From: Liolophura sinensis | Taxonomy: Eukaryota; Mollusca; Polyplacophora; Chitonida; Chitonidae | Direction of reading: 5' to 3' | NCBI RefSeq assembly: GCF_032854445.1 | Contig: NC_088306.1 | Span: 1,366,501 to 1,430,500 of the forward strand | DNA: 64,000 bases | Shown here: positions 22,855-34,570 of the stretch, piece after piece | How positions within the stretch are numbered: position 1 is the first letter of the stretch | Layout of the letters: each line of letters begins with the position of its first letter | Program-made: the position numbers and the translations under genes | Notes under the pieces: model-generated | Databases searched by the model: none | The model's input: the letters and a program-made list of their open reading frames with translations, nothing else | Told to the model about the DNA's origin: nothing

Positions 22855-23997
22855 CTAACGAGACAACAGGGGAAATGCAGGGATCAAAAGGGACATTCGT
22901 ATAAAAGCCGTCCAAGGTCAATAATCGTAACGCCAATTTCCAAAACAACATTCAACACAAACCACAGAAGAGCTTAGGATGCATATGAGGTTCGAAATAA
23001 ATACGGATTCACACAAAGAGAAGCAGTGAACAGTTTTCAGTGACGTTGGAAAGACGTAAGGTATGTTCCAGGATTATGAGTGAAATCAGTATTCAATATG
23101 TGTACAATAGTTCAGTTTATAAGATGGCGATAATCAAAATATGTACCTCAGCTACGCTATGATTTCAACGTGGATTGAAATACACAGGATGAACAAATGC
23201 TACAAGGTGGAATATGCTATCCACGAAGGATAACTTGCTGGGTCAAAAGTGAAAATTTTAAAGGCCCATGTAAAGATTAATATACATGCATATAAAATGT
23301 GGGAACCTGTGCTGGTGGACCGACCTGTGTCGGGGAAGACATCTTGTTTTTTACAAATGGGATCACATGTTTGTGATGTCGTAGCTGCTCTGAGCGAATC
23401 ATCAGCACACTCTTTGGTCACGTGACTAGAGAACTGGGGTCCAAACGAAGCGAACTTAACTCAGGTAAATTATAGGCTTTGAAGAAGATTTTAGTATAAA
23501 GTAATGAAAAATATAACTTTTGGCTAAGAAATCTTTTTTAGAAAGGTAATCAAAACGATAAATATAAGTGTTATAATATGCCAGGAAGCAGTTTCGACCG
23601 GTGCACTTCAGTACGACCACGCATGAGCAGAACAGCTCATACAACGGACAGATAAAAGCACATGGCGATTTAAGCACATGTTACAACGTTGAAGACTTTG
23701 GTAACAGTCCAGCCAGGATTCAGTTCAATTCTAGTTTCCTGTGTGTATTTTTTTTAAGTTTTTGATTGAAATTACGATGGAGACCGCACAGTATAGTTTG
23801 TGTCAGAAGATCAACATAAAACGCGCAAACTTTGCGGAGTTGTGTATTGTTTGCTATCACCCTCTCAGACACGGATTTGTCATGCGCAGTCAAAACCGTG
23901 GAAGCGGAAAAAGCGTGTATGGCTTAAAATAACAATCAAATAAATGACTAAATAAATAACAAAATTATTGTTACCAGATGTAATGAATGTGTCATAC

Positions 23998-24168
23998 CTT
24001 TCTACACATGGTCTCGTAGTCATGACAACATATTTCGTTGAAGCAGCAAAAGATTTTTTTCCCGTGAATATTCATCGTCAGATGTTCACACATGTTTCTC
24101 GCCGACACGAAGGTTGTCATGGCAACGAGCACGGCACATGTAACAGCGATGACGTGGCTGGTCTTCAT
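23998..24168 (-). CDS. 12-cysteine secreted protein, minus-strand gene, exon 1
   Basis: An ATG at 24168 opens a 57-residue exon. A hydrophobic signal peptide covers about residues 1-22 (around VIAVTCAVLVAMTTFVSA). It is followed by C-x13-CCF-x3-CCH-x5-C, with the pairs in FCCFNEICCHD. The exon ends at AGA AAG|GTATGA in phase 0. Joined to 22699-22854 it gives a 108-aa precursor with 12 mature cysteines. The plus-strand gene at 31314 aligns along its whole length, with the same cysteine order and the same K-V at the exon joint. The protein is predicted to be secreted and disulfide-rich. I do not recognise the family and propose no function. The 2.1-kb 37-bp array lies upstream, possibly inside a 5' intron. 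Confidence 0.78.
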
Positions 24169-24609
24169 GACGGCTAATGCCTCCAGACAAAAATGAAATA
24201 GACACCTGAAGTGGTAAAAACGGGAACAGAAGCTTCACACATTTTCATATACTTACACATCCTGCAAGAAAACATGTTGCATTTTAAATACTTATCAGCA
24301 GTGTTTGAAATTATTTATGAATAAGAACTATTAATAATGCCAAGTTTTTAATTTTATAAAGCCTTTCGGGTTATTTAAAAAATATAAATGGGACTACATA
24401 ATATATGTGGGAAAAGTAGTTGTTAAATACACAAGAAATAGCATCGTAAGAAAGAATGCACCGAACCCATCACAGGGCAACTCTAAGATTTTACACGGTC
24501 ATCGATCGTAGAGACTGAACTGAACACATTGCGTGCACAGGTTGGCCATTACGAGAAAACTATCATGTAATTACAACAGTTATTGGTAAGAAAATATTTG
24601 ATGTTTGGC

Positions 24610-25115
24610 CCTCAATGGCTTTCGCCACCACAGACTGGTTTCCGTAACGACTGACTGCCTTTCCTAACCACTGACTGACTTACTTCACCACTGACTGACT
24701 TTCGTAACCACTGACTTACTTACGTAACCACTGACTGGCTTTTGTAACCACTGACTGACTTACGTAATCACTGACTGGCTTTCGTAACCACTGACTGACT
24801 TACGTAACCACTGACCCGCTTTCTTAACCACTGACTAACTTTCGTAACCACTTACTGACTTACTTTACCACTGACTGGCTTTCGAAACCACTGACTGACT
24901 TACGTAATCACTGACTGGCCTCCATTAACGACTGACTGGCTTCCGTAACAACTGACTGACTTACGTAATCACTGACTGGTTTCCGTAACCACTCACTGGC
25001 TTTCGTAATCACTGACTGACTTACGTAACCACTGACTGACTTCAGTAAACACTCACTGGCTTTCGTAACCACTGACTGACGTACGTAACCATTGACTGGC
25101 TTCGGTAACCTGGGG
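24610..25115. repeat. 20-bp tandem repeat, ~25 copies
   Basis: The unit is 'accactgactgacttacgta', with TGACTGGC and TTTCGTAA variants. Confidence 0.93.
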
Positions 25116-25429
25116 TTTATGACAAATACATTAAGGAGGTGGACCATTGCCATGGCTTACAGAGAATTAGGTCAAAATAATTCAAGCATTTTGATTGAAT
25201 ACAAAATGTTACTCGGCTAGAATAGCTCAAATGCTGGGTAAGAAATTATTGGGTATCAAACATCACTTATCGCTGCTTTGCCGTGATTGACTTTGTCTAT
25301 CCGACAGCATGCGCGTGCATCCCCGAGCACCTGAACAAGTCTTTGATCATGCGCTTTGAAAGATGATTGATTGACGAAATGATTGTTGTGTAAGTACATA
25401 CTCAATAATTTCATACAGGTTAATTTTAT

Positions 25430-27590
25430 GATGGTGGCTAGTTTTAACGGATGGAGGTTAGATTTATGAAGATGGTCAGTTTCACGGATGGAGGTTAGAT
25501 TTATGGAGATGGTCAGATTCACGGATGGAGGTTAGATTTATGGAGATGGTCAGATTCACGGATGGAGGTTAGATTTATGGAGATGGTCAGATTCACGGAT
25601 GGAGGTTAGTTTTATTGAGGTGGTCTGTTTCACGAATGGAGGTTAGTTTTATTGAGGTGGTCTGTTTCACGAATGGAGGTTAGTTTGATGGAGGTGGTCA
25701 GATTCACGGATGGAGGTTAGTTTTATGGAGGTGGTTAGTTTCACGGATGGGGGTTAGATTTATGAAGATGGTCAGATTCACGGATGGAGGTTAGTTTGAT
25801 GGAGGTGGTCAGATTCACGGATGGAGGTTAGTTTTATGAAGATGGTCAGATTCACGGATGGAGGTTAGTTTGATGGAGTTGGTCAGATTCACGGATGGAG
25901 GTTAGTTTTATGGAGATGGTCAGATTCACGGATGGAGGTTAGTTTTATGGAGATGGTCAGATTCACTGATGGAGGTTAGTTTGATGGAGGTGGTCAGATT
26001 CACGGATGGAGGTGGTCAGATTCACGGATGGAGGTTAGTTTTATGGAGGTGGTTAGTTTCACGGATGGAGGTTAGTTTTATGAAGATGGTTAGATTCACG
26101 GATGGAGGTTAGTTTTATGGAGATGGTCAGTTTCACGGATGGAGGTTAGTTTGATGGAGGTGGTCAGATTCACGGATGGAGGTTAGTTTTATGGAGATGG
26201 TCAGTTTCACGGATGGAGGTTAGTTTGATGGAGGTGGTCAGATTCACGGATGGAGGTTAGTTTGATGGAGGTGGTCAGATTCACGGATGGAGGTTAGTTT
26301 GATGGAGGTGGTCAGTTTCACGGATGGAGGTTAGTTTGATGGAGGTGGTCAGATTCACGGATGGAGGTTAGTTTGATGGAGGTGGTCAGATTCACGGATG
26401 GAGGTTAGTTTGATGGAGGTGGCTAGTTTCACGGATGGAGGTTAGATTTATGAAGATGGTTAGATTCACGGATGGAGGTTAGTTTGATGGAGGTGGTCAG
26501 TTTCACAGATGGAGGTTAGTTTTATGGAGATGGTCAGATTCACGGATGGAGGTTAGTTTGATGGAGGTGGTCAGATTCACGGATGGAGGTTAGTTTTATG
26601 GAGGTGGTTAGTTTCACGGATGGAGGTTAGATTTATGAAGATGGTTAGATTCACGGATGGAGGTTAGTTTTATGGAGATGGTCAGTTTCACGGATGGAGG
26701 TTAGTTTGATGGAGGTGGTCAGATTCACAGATGGAGGTTAGTTTGATGAAGGTGGTCAGTTTCACAGATGGAGGTTAGTTTGATAGAGGTGGTCAGATTC
26801 ACGGATGGAGGTTAGTTTGATGGAGGTGGTCAGATTCACAGATGGAGGTTAGTTTGATGAAGGTGGTCAGATTCACAGATGGAGGTTAGTTTTATGGAAA
26901 TGGTCAGTTTCACGAATGGAGGTTAGTTTTATTGAGGTGGTCTGTTTCACGGATGGAGGTTAGTTTGATGGAGGTGGTCAGTTTCACGGATGGAGGTTAG
27001 TTTGATGGAGGTGGTCAGTTTCACGGATGGAGGTTAGTTTGATGGAGGTGATCAGTTTCACGGATGGAGGTTAGTTTGATGGAGGTGGTCAGATTCACAG
27101 ATGGAGGTTAGTTTTATGGAAATGGTCAGTTTCACGAATGGAGGTTAGTTTTATTGAGGTGGTCTGTTTCACGGATGGAGGTTAGTTTGATGGAGGTGGT
27201 CAGTTTCACAGATGGAGGTTAGTTTTATGGAGGTGGTCAGTTTCACGGATGGAGGTTAATTTTATGGAGGTGGTCTGTTTCACGGATGGAGGTTAGTTTT
27301 ATGGAAATGGTCAGTTTCACGAATGGAGGTTAGTTTTATTGAGGTGGTCAGTTTCACGGATGGAGGTTAGTTTGATGAAGGTAGCCAGTTTCACAGACGG
27401 AGGTTAGTTTGATGGAGGTGGTCAGATTCACGGATGGAGGTTAGTTTTTTGGAGGTGGTCAGTTTCACTGATGGAGGTTAGTTTGATGGAGGTGGTTAGT
27501 TTCACAGATGGAGGTTAGTTTGATAGGGGTGGTCAGTTTCACTGATGGAGGTTAGTTTTATGGAGGTGGTCAGTTTCACGGATGGAGGAA
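25430..27590. repeat. 37-bp satellite-like array, ~58 copies
   Basis: The unit is 'gatggaggttagtttgatgg' plus 'aggtggtcagattcacg'. It is itself built from two related halves that both start GATGGAGGT. Variant types (gatttatgaaga, tttattgaggt) recur in blocks. Confidence 0.96.
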
Positions 27591-27974
27591 AACGGGGTAC
27601 CCGGTATAAACAACCTACCTTTGACAAACTACTTCACTGTGCAAAAAGCTGTAAAAGGTAAATATGTAGAGGCCAGCCAAAAGCTATACAACCTAAATTC
27701 CGGTACCGGTACTAAGCGATATTTTTCGTAGTTAGGCTCAAGCCCTCAGCAGTCAGCAAAAGTCTCCATACTCAACGTTTGTCATTCAGTTTGCTTCAAA
27801 ATGAATTTAGATCCAGACAAATAATGTTCGACCGATATCAAATTTGTGAAATACCGTTTAAACCTTGGTAAAGTTCAAAACACCTGGACAATGAAAGATA
27901 TACTTATGCATGGATAATTACAAGTGTTAAACACGTTTCGAATTTAAATTACTTGATTGTAAAAAAAATAAATG

Positions 27975-28125
27975 CTCTGCAGCAACCTGTGGATGGTCGT
28001 GGATTTCCCCCGGCTTTGTCCAGTTTCTTCCAGTATATTGCTGGTTGCCATCGTATAAGTGAAATAGTCTTGAGTACAGTGTTAAACACCAATCGAATAA
28101 ATAAATAAAACAAACTAAAGAAATG
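27975..28125 (+). mobile_element. SINE-A 3' half
   Basis: It runs from 'gcaacctgtggatggtcgtgg' to 'taaacaccaatcgaataaataaataaa'. It is 5' truncated. Confidence 0.78.
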
Positions 28126-28187
28126 CTCGTACAAAATAAAAACACAAACAACAGAAAGCACTAAATTAATAAACGGTAAAAGATGAT

Positions 28188-28290
28188 AAACTCACGAGGT
28201 TAGGGTGATCAGCACAGGTCTGCCACTAATGGAAGTAAATTGTCGCCTGGCTAGAAACAGTCACGTGACTGACTCCATCGTCCAAGCTGC
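28188..28290 (-). other. Possible 5' non-coding exon of the minus-strand 12-cysteine gene
   Basis: A good donor (CCTC|GTGAGTT on the minus strand, intron starting near 28187) lies 4 kb upstream of the ATG at 24168, in a stretch without repeats. If used, the intron would contain both the 20-bp and the 37-bp minisatellites. Only the donor is seen; the link to the gene is inference. Confidence 0.25.
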
Positions 28291-28299
28291 TTTATTGAC

Positions 28300-30180
28300 C
28301 AATCAGGGTGTTTATTCTTCAACATCTGTCACGCACAAATAAGACGACTGGTCCCCTGGTTTACTTGTTTAATCAGACTAATTATAAATAATTCTACGGT
28401 TAGCCACCGACCACGTACCATTCCATAACCCAGGGTGAAATGTAAATTTTATTTGGATTACGTCGATACCATGTTCATCTCTTATCAAATCCACAGCTGT
28501 GTGTTTAAAAGATAAATTTTAATACAAATTTCAGAATTCCATCCTCCATGTAAATTTGATTTCTATGTTCTCTTGTATTCCTTCAGTTTAAATGACTTGT
28601 GTTTAAAGAATAAATTTTAAATACGAATTTCGGAATTTCTGTCGCTGTGTAAATTTTAATTCTGTTGCCCGTTGTACTTTTGTCATTATAGATGCTATAA
28701 TATTTTGTATTCCACATAAATAAAGCAGATGAATCCCAACGTCATGTAAACATGCAAAAATAAACACAATAGAAAAGTTACCAGCATTGGGATATTTTTT
28801 GTGAATGTGTCGGATTGTTATTATTTAGGAGTGATGCATGGTTAATAATAATAATAACAATGATGATGATGATGATGATGACGACGACGACGACGACGAC
28901 GATGATGATGATGATTTCAGTATTTGCTAACTCGGTGTCATTTATTTCCATGGTTGTTTAACACTTCACGAGTATTTCATTTATACGCTTGCGTTCAGTT
29001 TTAAGTTTTAATGGGTACACAAAACCAGTATGAATAAACCCTTTAAACTCTATCTGCGCTATACACATATATTTGCCATATAGTTTCAAATCCTGATCAA
29101 TTGGCATCGTACATATCTATGTAGGTTTATTTGTGAAAATAATTAAACAGTAACAGGTAACTGATCACTCAGTTTATCCTCTACATAATCTGTTACCAAT
29201 ACCATCGCTGCAGGCCCTCTTGTCTGGTATAACCAAAGGGCGATAATCCGCGCGCACCTGTTACTGGGATAACGCTGTGACGGCATGTGTAATACATACT
29301 TGTAAACACGGAGTCATTGTAAACAAACCGTTCACGCTGAGAGATTATGCCTGCCCAAAACTTCTGTCAATACTGATGTATTGTGCAGACTACCACAGAT
29401 GCTGTTAACTTTGGTCATTTATTACCGATTATCTGTCAGAATGTCATTTAATTGTCGACTAAAAATGAACCAGTATTTAGGAGAAGTTCAAAAGTTTATT
29501 CCGGTTGCCATGTTCTATATGTTTTTTATTCTAATTTCATGAACTGCTAAATTCAGAAACTGACACTTTCACAAATCTGAACACGATTGAGTTTCTAAAC
29601 TGAACGAAAGAATAATGCAACTAAATAAAGTTAGAACTCATAATGATTCTATATAAAGGCGACTATACACCTATTAGACACCCTTAATGCATCTCACCAT
29701 TTGCTGGAGATGAGTTCTTCAACAGTCTTGTTGAACACAGCTATATATATTCTCAACAAAAGAAGGCGCGGTTGGGAAGGAGTGGGAGTGGCCGAGAACT
29801 CTCAGAATCATTTAATAAGTAACCAATTTAAGAAATAACTAATTTAACAAATACATATTGTTTACCAATGACCAAATCTAATTTACTAACTCCTGGTATA
29901 ATAGCTGATACAACGCTGTAACTTCACACGCGATATTACACTCGTAATAACAAATGTCATATTATACTTGTAATAACATATTATCGTGTGAAATATCCAA
30001 CATTTTCTTGTGAACTTTCTTCTGATTCCCCTTAACATAAAGTAATTTATTTATTTATCTATTTATTTGGTCAATGTTTTGCGACTGACTCAAAGATTTT
30101 GCTAAATACTGCGGTGGTTCTGTTTATGGAAAGACGAACTTTACAGAAAGAAAAATAAAATACGATTAAAATATTTGCCA
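28300..30180. other. Space between the two divergent 12-cysteine genes
   Basis: Mostly unique AT-rich DNA with the trinucleotide tract at 28843-28916. CCAAT-like inverted motifs (ATTGG) occur on each side (near 28303 and 30293). This is suggestive only. Confidence 0.4.
28843..28916. repeat. Trinucleotide tract (AAT/GAT/GAC)n
   Basis: A run of AAT units turns into GAT units, then GAC units, then GAT units again. Confidence 0.95.
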
Positions 30181-30379
30181 TGCAATGTTGCTGAATTTAG
30201 TTTTTGTATTTATTTATTTATTAACATCTTCCTTGGGGGCGGGGGGCGTTTGGGAGTCGTGTAATTTGGAGTGCTATCCACGTTGGCTGCTATTGGTGAT
30301 TGCAACTGGGAAGAACTTGTGCGCATGCTCAAGTGAAGTTTTCTCGGCAGCTGTAACCAAGTCACTCCATGTCGAACAG

Positions 30380-30429
30380 TCTACCTGGACTCATTAGCTA
30401 GGCAGTTGGGGAGACTTTTTCAACCAAAG
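30380..30429 (+). other. Candidate 5' non-coding exon of the plus-strand 12-cysteine gene
   Basis: A consensus donor CCAAAG|GTGAGT occurs at 30429/30430. An acceptor (GACTGTTACAG) ends at 31305, just before the start codon at 31314. A leader exon spliced to the coding exon is therefore plausible. The 5' limit is unknown. Confidence 0.4.
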
Positions 30430-31313
30430 GTGAGTGTTTTCATTTGTTGTAGCAGGTTAATTGTCACATCAAGATGTTAAATGATCACGTTAAACAAAAT
30501 TTTATTCAAAGGCATGACTTACGACGTTTAAAGCAAAGAAGGTAAATAAGCGCTTGTCAGTGTCCTTTGATTGATTTTAAAAATCTTTCCTTATCTCTCA
30601 TTTTCTTATCTAAATACACAATTCACACAATAATGGTAATTATATTATAATGGTTTACATAAAACGGATAAAGAAATAATATAAAAAGGCCACAGCATAA
30701 ATACATAGGCGTAAAAAGAACAGACATACTTATACCAGCCGTCAGTCAAAATAGACGTTCCAAAGAGAGTAAAAGTGATATCGGTAAACGCTAATATTTT
30801 GAGGGAAAATGTATTCCGATGAGAAGTGTTACGAAGTGGACATTTTATTTACGTGGAATCCTTGTGGTGTAATGGACAGGTCTAATGGGGTGAATGTAAC
30901 AGGGTAGAACCTACTGGACACCAACAAAGGGGCAAACTTGAATTTCCTTTGACCTACTGTCTCAGCTATGGCTGGACAGAATATTCGCATAAAGTTAAAG
31001 ATTTCGGGTGTTTTCAATGTGGAGGAAGAGGTCAGCTAAGCTTAAGTAACAACCCGTGTGTTAAAAGTATACGACAGATTGAATGAATAAATTAAGCAAT
31101 AAATAACTGAATGACTGAGTGGCAAATTGGCTGACTAGCTCAATGAACGGATTAATGAATCAATCACTAAACCAAACAATTAATCAGCAAAAACAATCCA
31201 TAAATCAATCATCAAACATTCAATCAATCAAGAAATCAACTAAAGCAAGCAAACAATTAAATCAATAAATTCACTCCATCAAAGTGAAACTGTTGACTGT
31301 TACAGACGCCACC

Positions 31314-31742
31314 ATGTCTCCAAAGCTGACCGGCCTCGCCGTGCTGCTCATTGTCTGCGCCCTGCCCACGTCTCTGTGGGCTAGCGTAACCAGTGACGAC
31401 TGTGAGTTCCTGTCCCTGGGTGCCGGCTACTACTGTTGCTTTGAGAAGCTCTGTTGTCATGCCATGGTCAACGCTCACCGCTGCAACAAGGTGTACAACG
31501 CGCAGACCAAAAAGTTCATCGTGACACCACCGGAATCCGCTGTGGAGGTGCAGTGTGAGAGGTCTTTCAAACAGGGACTGGACAGGGTGTGCTGTGTGCC
31601 TCCATTGGACGGGCCTGAACATGATCACTGTTACTGCCCCTCCCCACGGCGCTGGTGCGAGCCAGAAGAGTCCAGTGGTAAGACAATTCTTATTAGGCTT
31701 CCAAGTCGAACGCCGGAAACAGGTGGTTCTTGCAGGGAATAA
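31314..31742 (+). CDS. 12-cysteine secreted protein, plus-strand single-coding-exon gene
   Basis: The start is the ATG in GCCACCATGT, nine bases after a splice acceptor ending at 31305. A signal peptide covers about residues 1-23 (LTGLAVLLIVCALPTSLWA). The mature part has 12 cysteines: C-x10-CC-x4-CC-x8-C-x23-C-x11-CC-x11-C-x-C-x6-C. The minus-strand gene 24168-22699 has the same order. That gene has an intron at the shared Lys-Val joint, whereas here the two halves are continuous. The end is uncertain: the frame runs to a stop at 31740-31742, but a strong donor (AGTG|GTAAGA) at 31677/31678 follows the last cysteine. The true product may therefore continue in an unseen exon. The protein is probably secreted and disulfide-rich; its family and function are unknown. 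Confidence 0.8.
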   Translation: MSPKLTGLAVLLIVCALPTSLWASVTSDDCEFLSLGAGYYCCFEKLCCHAMVNAHRCNKVYNAQTKKFIVTPPESAVEVQCERSFKQGLDRVCCVPPLDGPEHDHCYCPSPRRWCEPEESSGKTILIRLPSRTPETGGSCRE

Positions 31743-31970
31743 CACAATTATTGTTTGCTGACAGTGGTTTTTGTCGTTGTCTAGAAAATTGCAAATGGCA
31801 GCAGCTTTGAAATTTGACAGCAAGAATAACACGGATATTATGTCAGCATTTTGAAGTTTGTTCTTTTAACTTTTTGTAATATAGTATCGCTAGGTATGTG
31901 CTTCCCGTGGCATTTGCATGTATTTGAACTACGGTTAATAGTTTTCTCTCTACTCTCAAACATCAATCTG

Positions 31971-32190
31971 TTAGGTTTAACAGAATGACTGTTGTCTGAG
32001 TGATGCTATAGAATGTATTCTGTTATTTCAACACAATATTCTGTCATATTCAGCCTAATATTCTGTTCGTCTGCTGGAATCTTTATGTTGAATTAATAGA
32101 ATGTGTTGGTTATATTTAACAGAACAACCTGCTGCAAAAGAAGAACACATTCTAACATCACCCAGACAACAGAATTTCTGTTAAAACGAA
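31971..32190. mobile_element. MITE-1 copy downstream of the plus-strand 12-cysteine gene
   Basis: The ends 'ttaacagaatgactgttgtct' and 'cagacaacagaatttctgtta' are inverted repeats of each other. The interior is rich in 'attctgtt'. It lies about 230 bp past the stop codon at 31742. Confidence 0.7.
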
Positions 32191-32779
32191 CAGATTCGAT
32201 TTTGAGTCTAGAAGAATTTAAATGACATCCCCCTATTTCAGAACTGGAGCTTATTCAGGCTCATTGTCACCAATGCTTCAGAATCAATGAGAGCGAGAGA
32301 ATCTACAAATTCTTTGTCCGAGGCCGGGTTTGAACTCACACCCTATGCCAATCATATGTGGGACACAAACTACCAAAAGTAAAGCTACAAATGTGTCCAT
32401 ATTGGTCTAGCCGGCTTCAACTATATAAATGATCCATATTGGTCTAGTCGGCTTCAGCTTTACCAGTGATTCGTGTTTAAACATATACTTACTTACTTAT
32501 ATATATGGTCATCGTTTGGTTACGCCACAATCCAACATTTAAACCGAACATTTTAAGCTATACTCAGTTCACCCATGTGTTCAGAAAGAATCATTTGCAG
32601 ACTTGTCTTGGAAGACAGTATTTACTTGGTAATTAGTTCATCGTATGACTATTGTAGGTCATCGTTTGATCTCGTCACTTGATCATGTAACCTTGGTACT
32701 TGTTATGTGACCTTGGTACTTCCTCCTTTGACCTTGAGATCATATTTCTCCCTTTATGGGCATCATGCTTTTTGACTTA

Positions 32780-33262
32780 AAGGCAAAGAACACACTAACG
32801 CGAAGTATATGTCAGATGAAAGACAACCAAACGCTGACGATAAAAATAGTTCTATTTATTTTTTTTTATTTTTTCAACTAGTGAAATGCATTTGAAAGTT
32901 TGAATTCTACGCTATCCTTTTCTGACAATATTGGGATCAGTGATGTCACATGAGATTTTTGACGCTTAACACACCAAGCCCGCTACATTTCATCATTCAG
33001 TATGCACATACACACGGATCATTCGCCAAGTGGACCTTTAAACGAGCTATTTCAAGCAAAACATATGGATGTGACGTCACTGTATGGATATGACGTCATT
33101 GTTACCGTCTGATTCACTACAGACCACCCTAGAATCTGATGTTTTAAAACCATTTTACTGAGTTGGAAACACTCTAAAAAATAAATCGAACTATTTTGTC
33201 GGACATTTTTTAATGATTTTTCATCTGACATATACTTTATTTTTGGGTGTTCTTTGCCTCTA
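32780..33262. mobile_element. MITE-2 copy with ~45-bp inverted repeats
   Basis: The left end (32780-32825, 'aaggcaaagaacacactaac' then 'agtatatgtcagatgaaag') is the reverse complement of the right end (33216-33262) with few changes. There is no coding capacity. Two TGACGTCA palindromes lie at 33072-33079 and 33091-33098. Confidence 0.8.
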
Positions 33263-33889
33263 AGCATGCTAACCTACAATGATTTATCCCACCCTGCCGT
33301 AATGTAACTTCGTTACATCACAAAAGCAAGTCGTATTAAACATGTAGAATGTAGCCATTGTAAAATTATCAGTGCTGCCTTTTTTTTCTCATTGTAGAGA
33401 CGTCAAATGACTCTTAGCCCAAGAGCGAAAGTACCAGACTTCCAGATAGAATGAACAGCATTGCAGAAAGGATAAAGCAACTAAATGAGAAACATACAAC
33501 ATTGTTAAGTTTAAACTGAGTACATGGATATGGGATGAGTAATGTTAGACAATACACTGATAAAACAACAAAACGGTTACCCTTGAACATCAGGTAACAC
33601 ACTATATACAAGCACAGAGGTTATTTACATGTGTAAATCAAGCCATACTCAATCCAGATAAACATTTATCGCCTACAAACCTAGTCCAACTGTAATATTG
33701 ATTCCAATTACGCCATAGCCCATAATGATTTATTAAATTATAAAAACAAATTATTCATTTATTTTCTTTTTGACTGATTTACTTTTGTTTCACACCGTCA
33801 CCAGAATACTCCAGTTACATTGCGCCGGTTATTGTTTTTGTGCCCGTCACAAATGAACAATATGTGCTTTGTTTGTCAACGTTTGTCAA

Positions 33890-34570
33890 CACATGATTTT
33901 CTCCAGGCTTTATGTCAAGAGACTAGTCAAAGAACTGTTGGGAAAACGTGGTTTCCTCCAGGCTTTATTTCACGGGACTAGTCAAAGAACTGTTCAAAAC
34001 ACGTGGCTTTCTCCAGGCTTTACGTCTCGGGACTAGTCAAAGAACTGTTGAGAACACAGGGTTTCCTCCATGCTTTATGTCACGGGACTTGTCAAAGAAC
34101 TGTTGAGAACACGTGACTTTCTCTGGGCTTTATATTACGGGAGAAGTCAAGGAACTGTTGAGAACACGTGGTTTCCTCCAGACATTACGTCCCAGAACTA
34201 ATCAAAGAACTGTTAAGAACACGTGGTTTCCTCCAGGCTTTACGTCACGGAAATAGTCAAAGAACTGTTGAAAACACTTGGTTTCCTCCAAACTTAATGT
34301 CACAGGACCAGTCAAAGAACTGTTGAGAACCCTTGGTTTCCTCCAAACTTAATGTCACAGGACCAGTCAAAGAACTGTTGAGAACCCTTGGTTTTCTCCT
34401 GGCTTTACGTCACGGGATTATTCAAAGAACTGTTAAGAACACGTCGTTTCCTGCAGGCTTGGCGTCACAGAACTAGTCAAAGAATTATTGAGAACACGTG
34501 GTTTCCTCCAGGCTTTACGTCAAGGGACTACTCAAACAATTGTTGACAGCGTGTAGTTCCCTCCAAGCTT
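33890..34570. repeat. 55-bp tandem repeat, ~12 copies
   Basis: The unit has 'acgtggtttcctccaggctt', 'tacgtcacgggactagtcaa' and 'agaactgttgagaac'. It lies about 1.3 kb downstream of the metalloprotease stop codon. Confidence 0.93.

Noticed and set aside
23200-23421. Possible extra exon of the minus-strand 12-cysteine gene (four cysteines, acceptor and donor nearby)
   Set aside because: Inserted between the two exons it brings an in-frame stop, and the plus-strand paralog has no matching segment.
31257-31832. 191-aa minus-strand frame opposite the plus-strand 12-cysteine gene
   Set aside because: It is the antisense shadow of a GC-rich coding exon; no signal peptide, motif or splice context.
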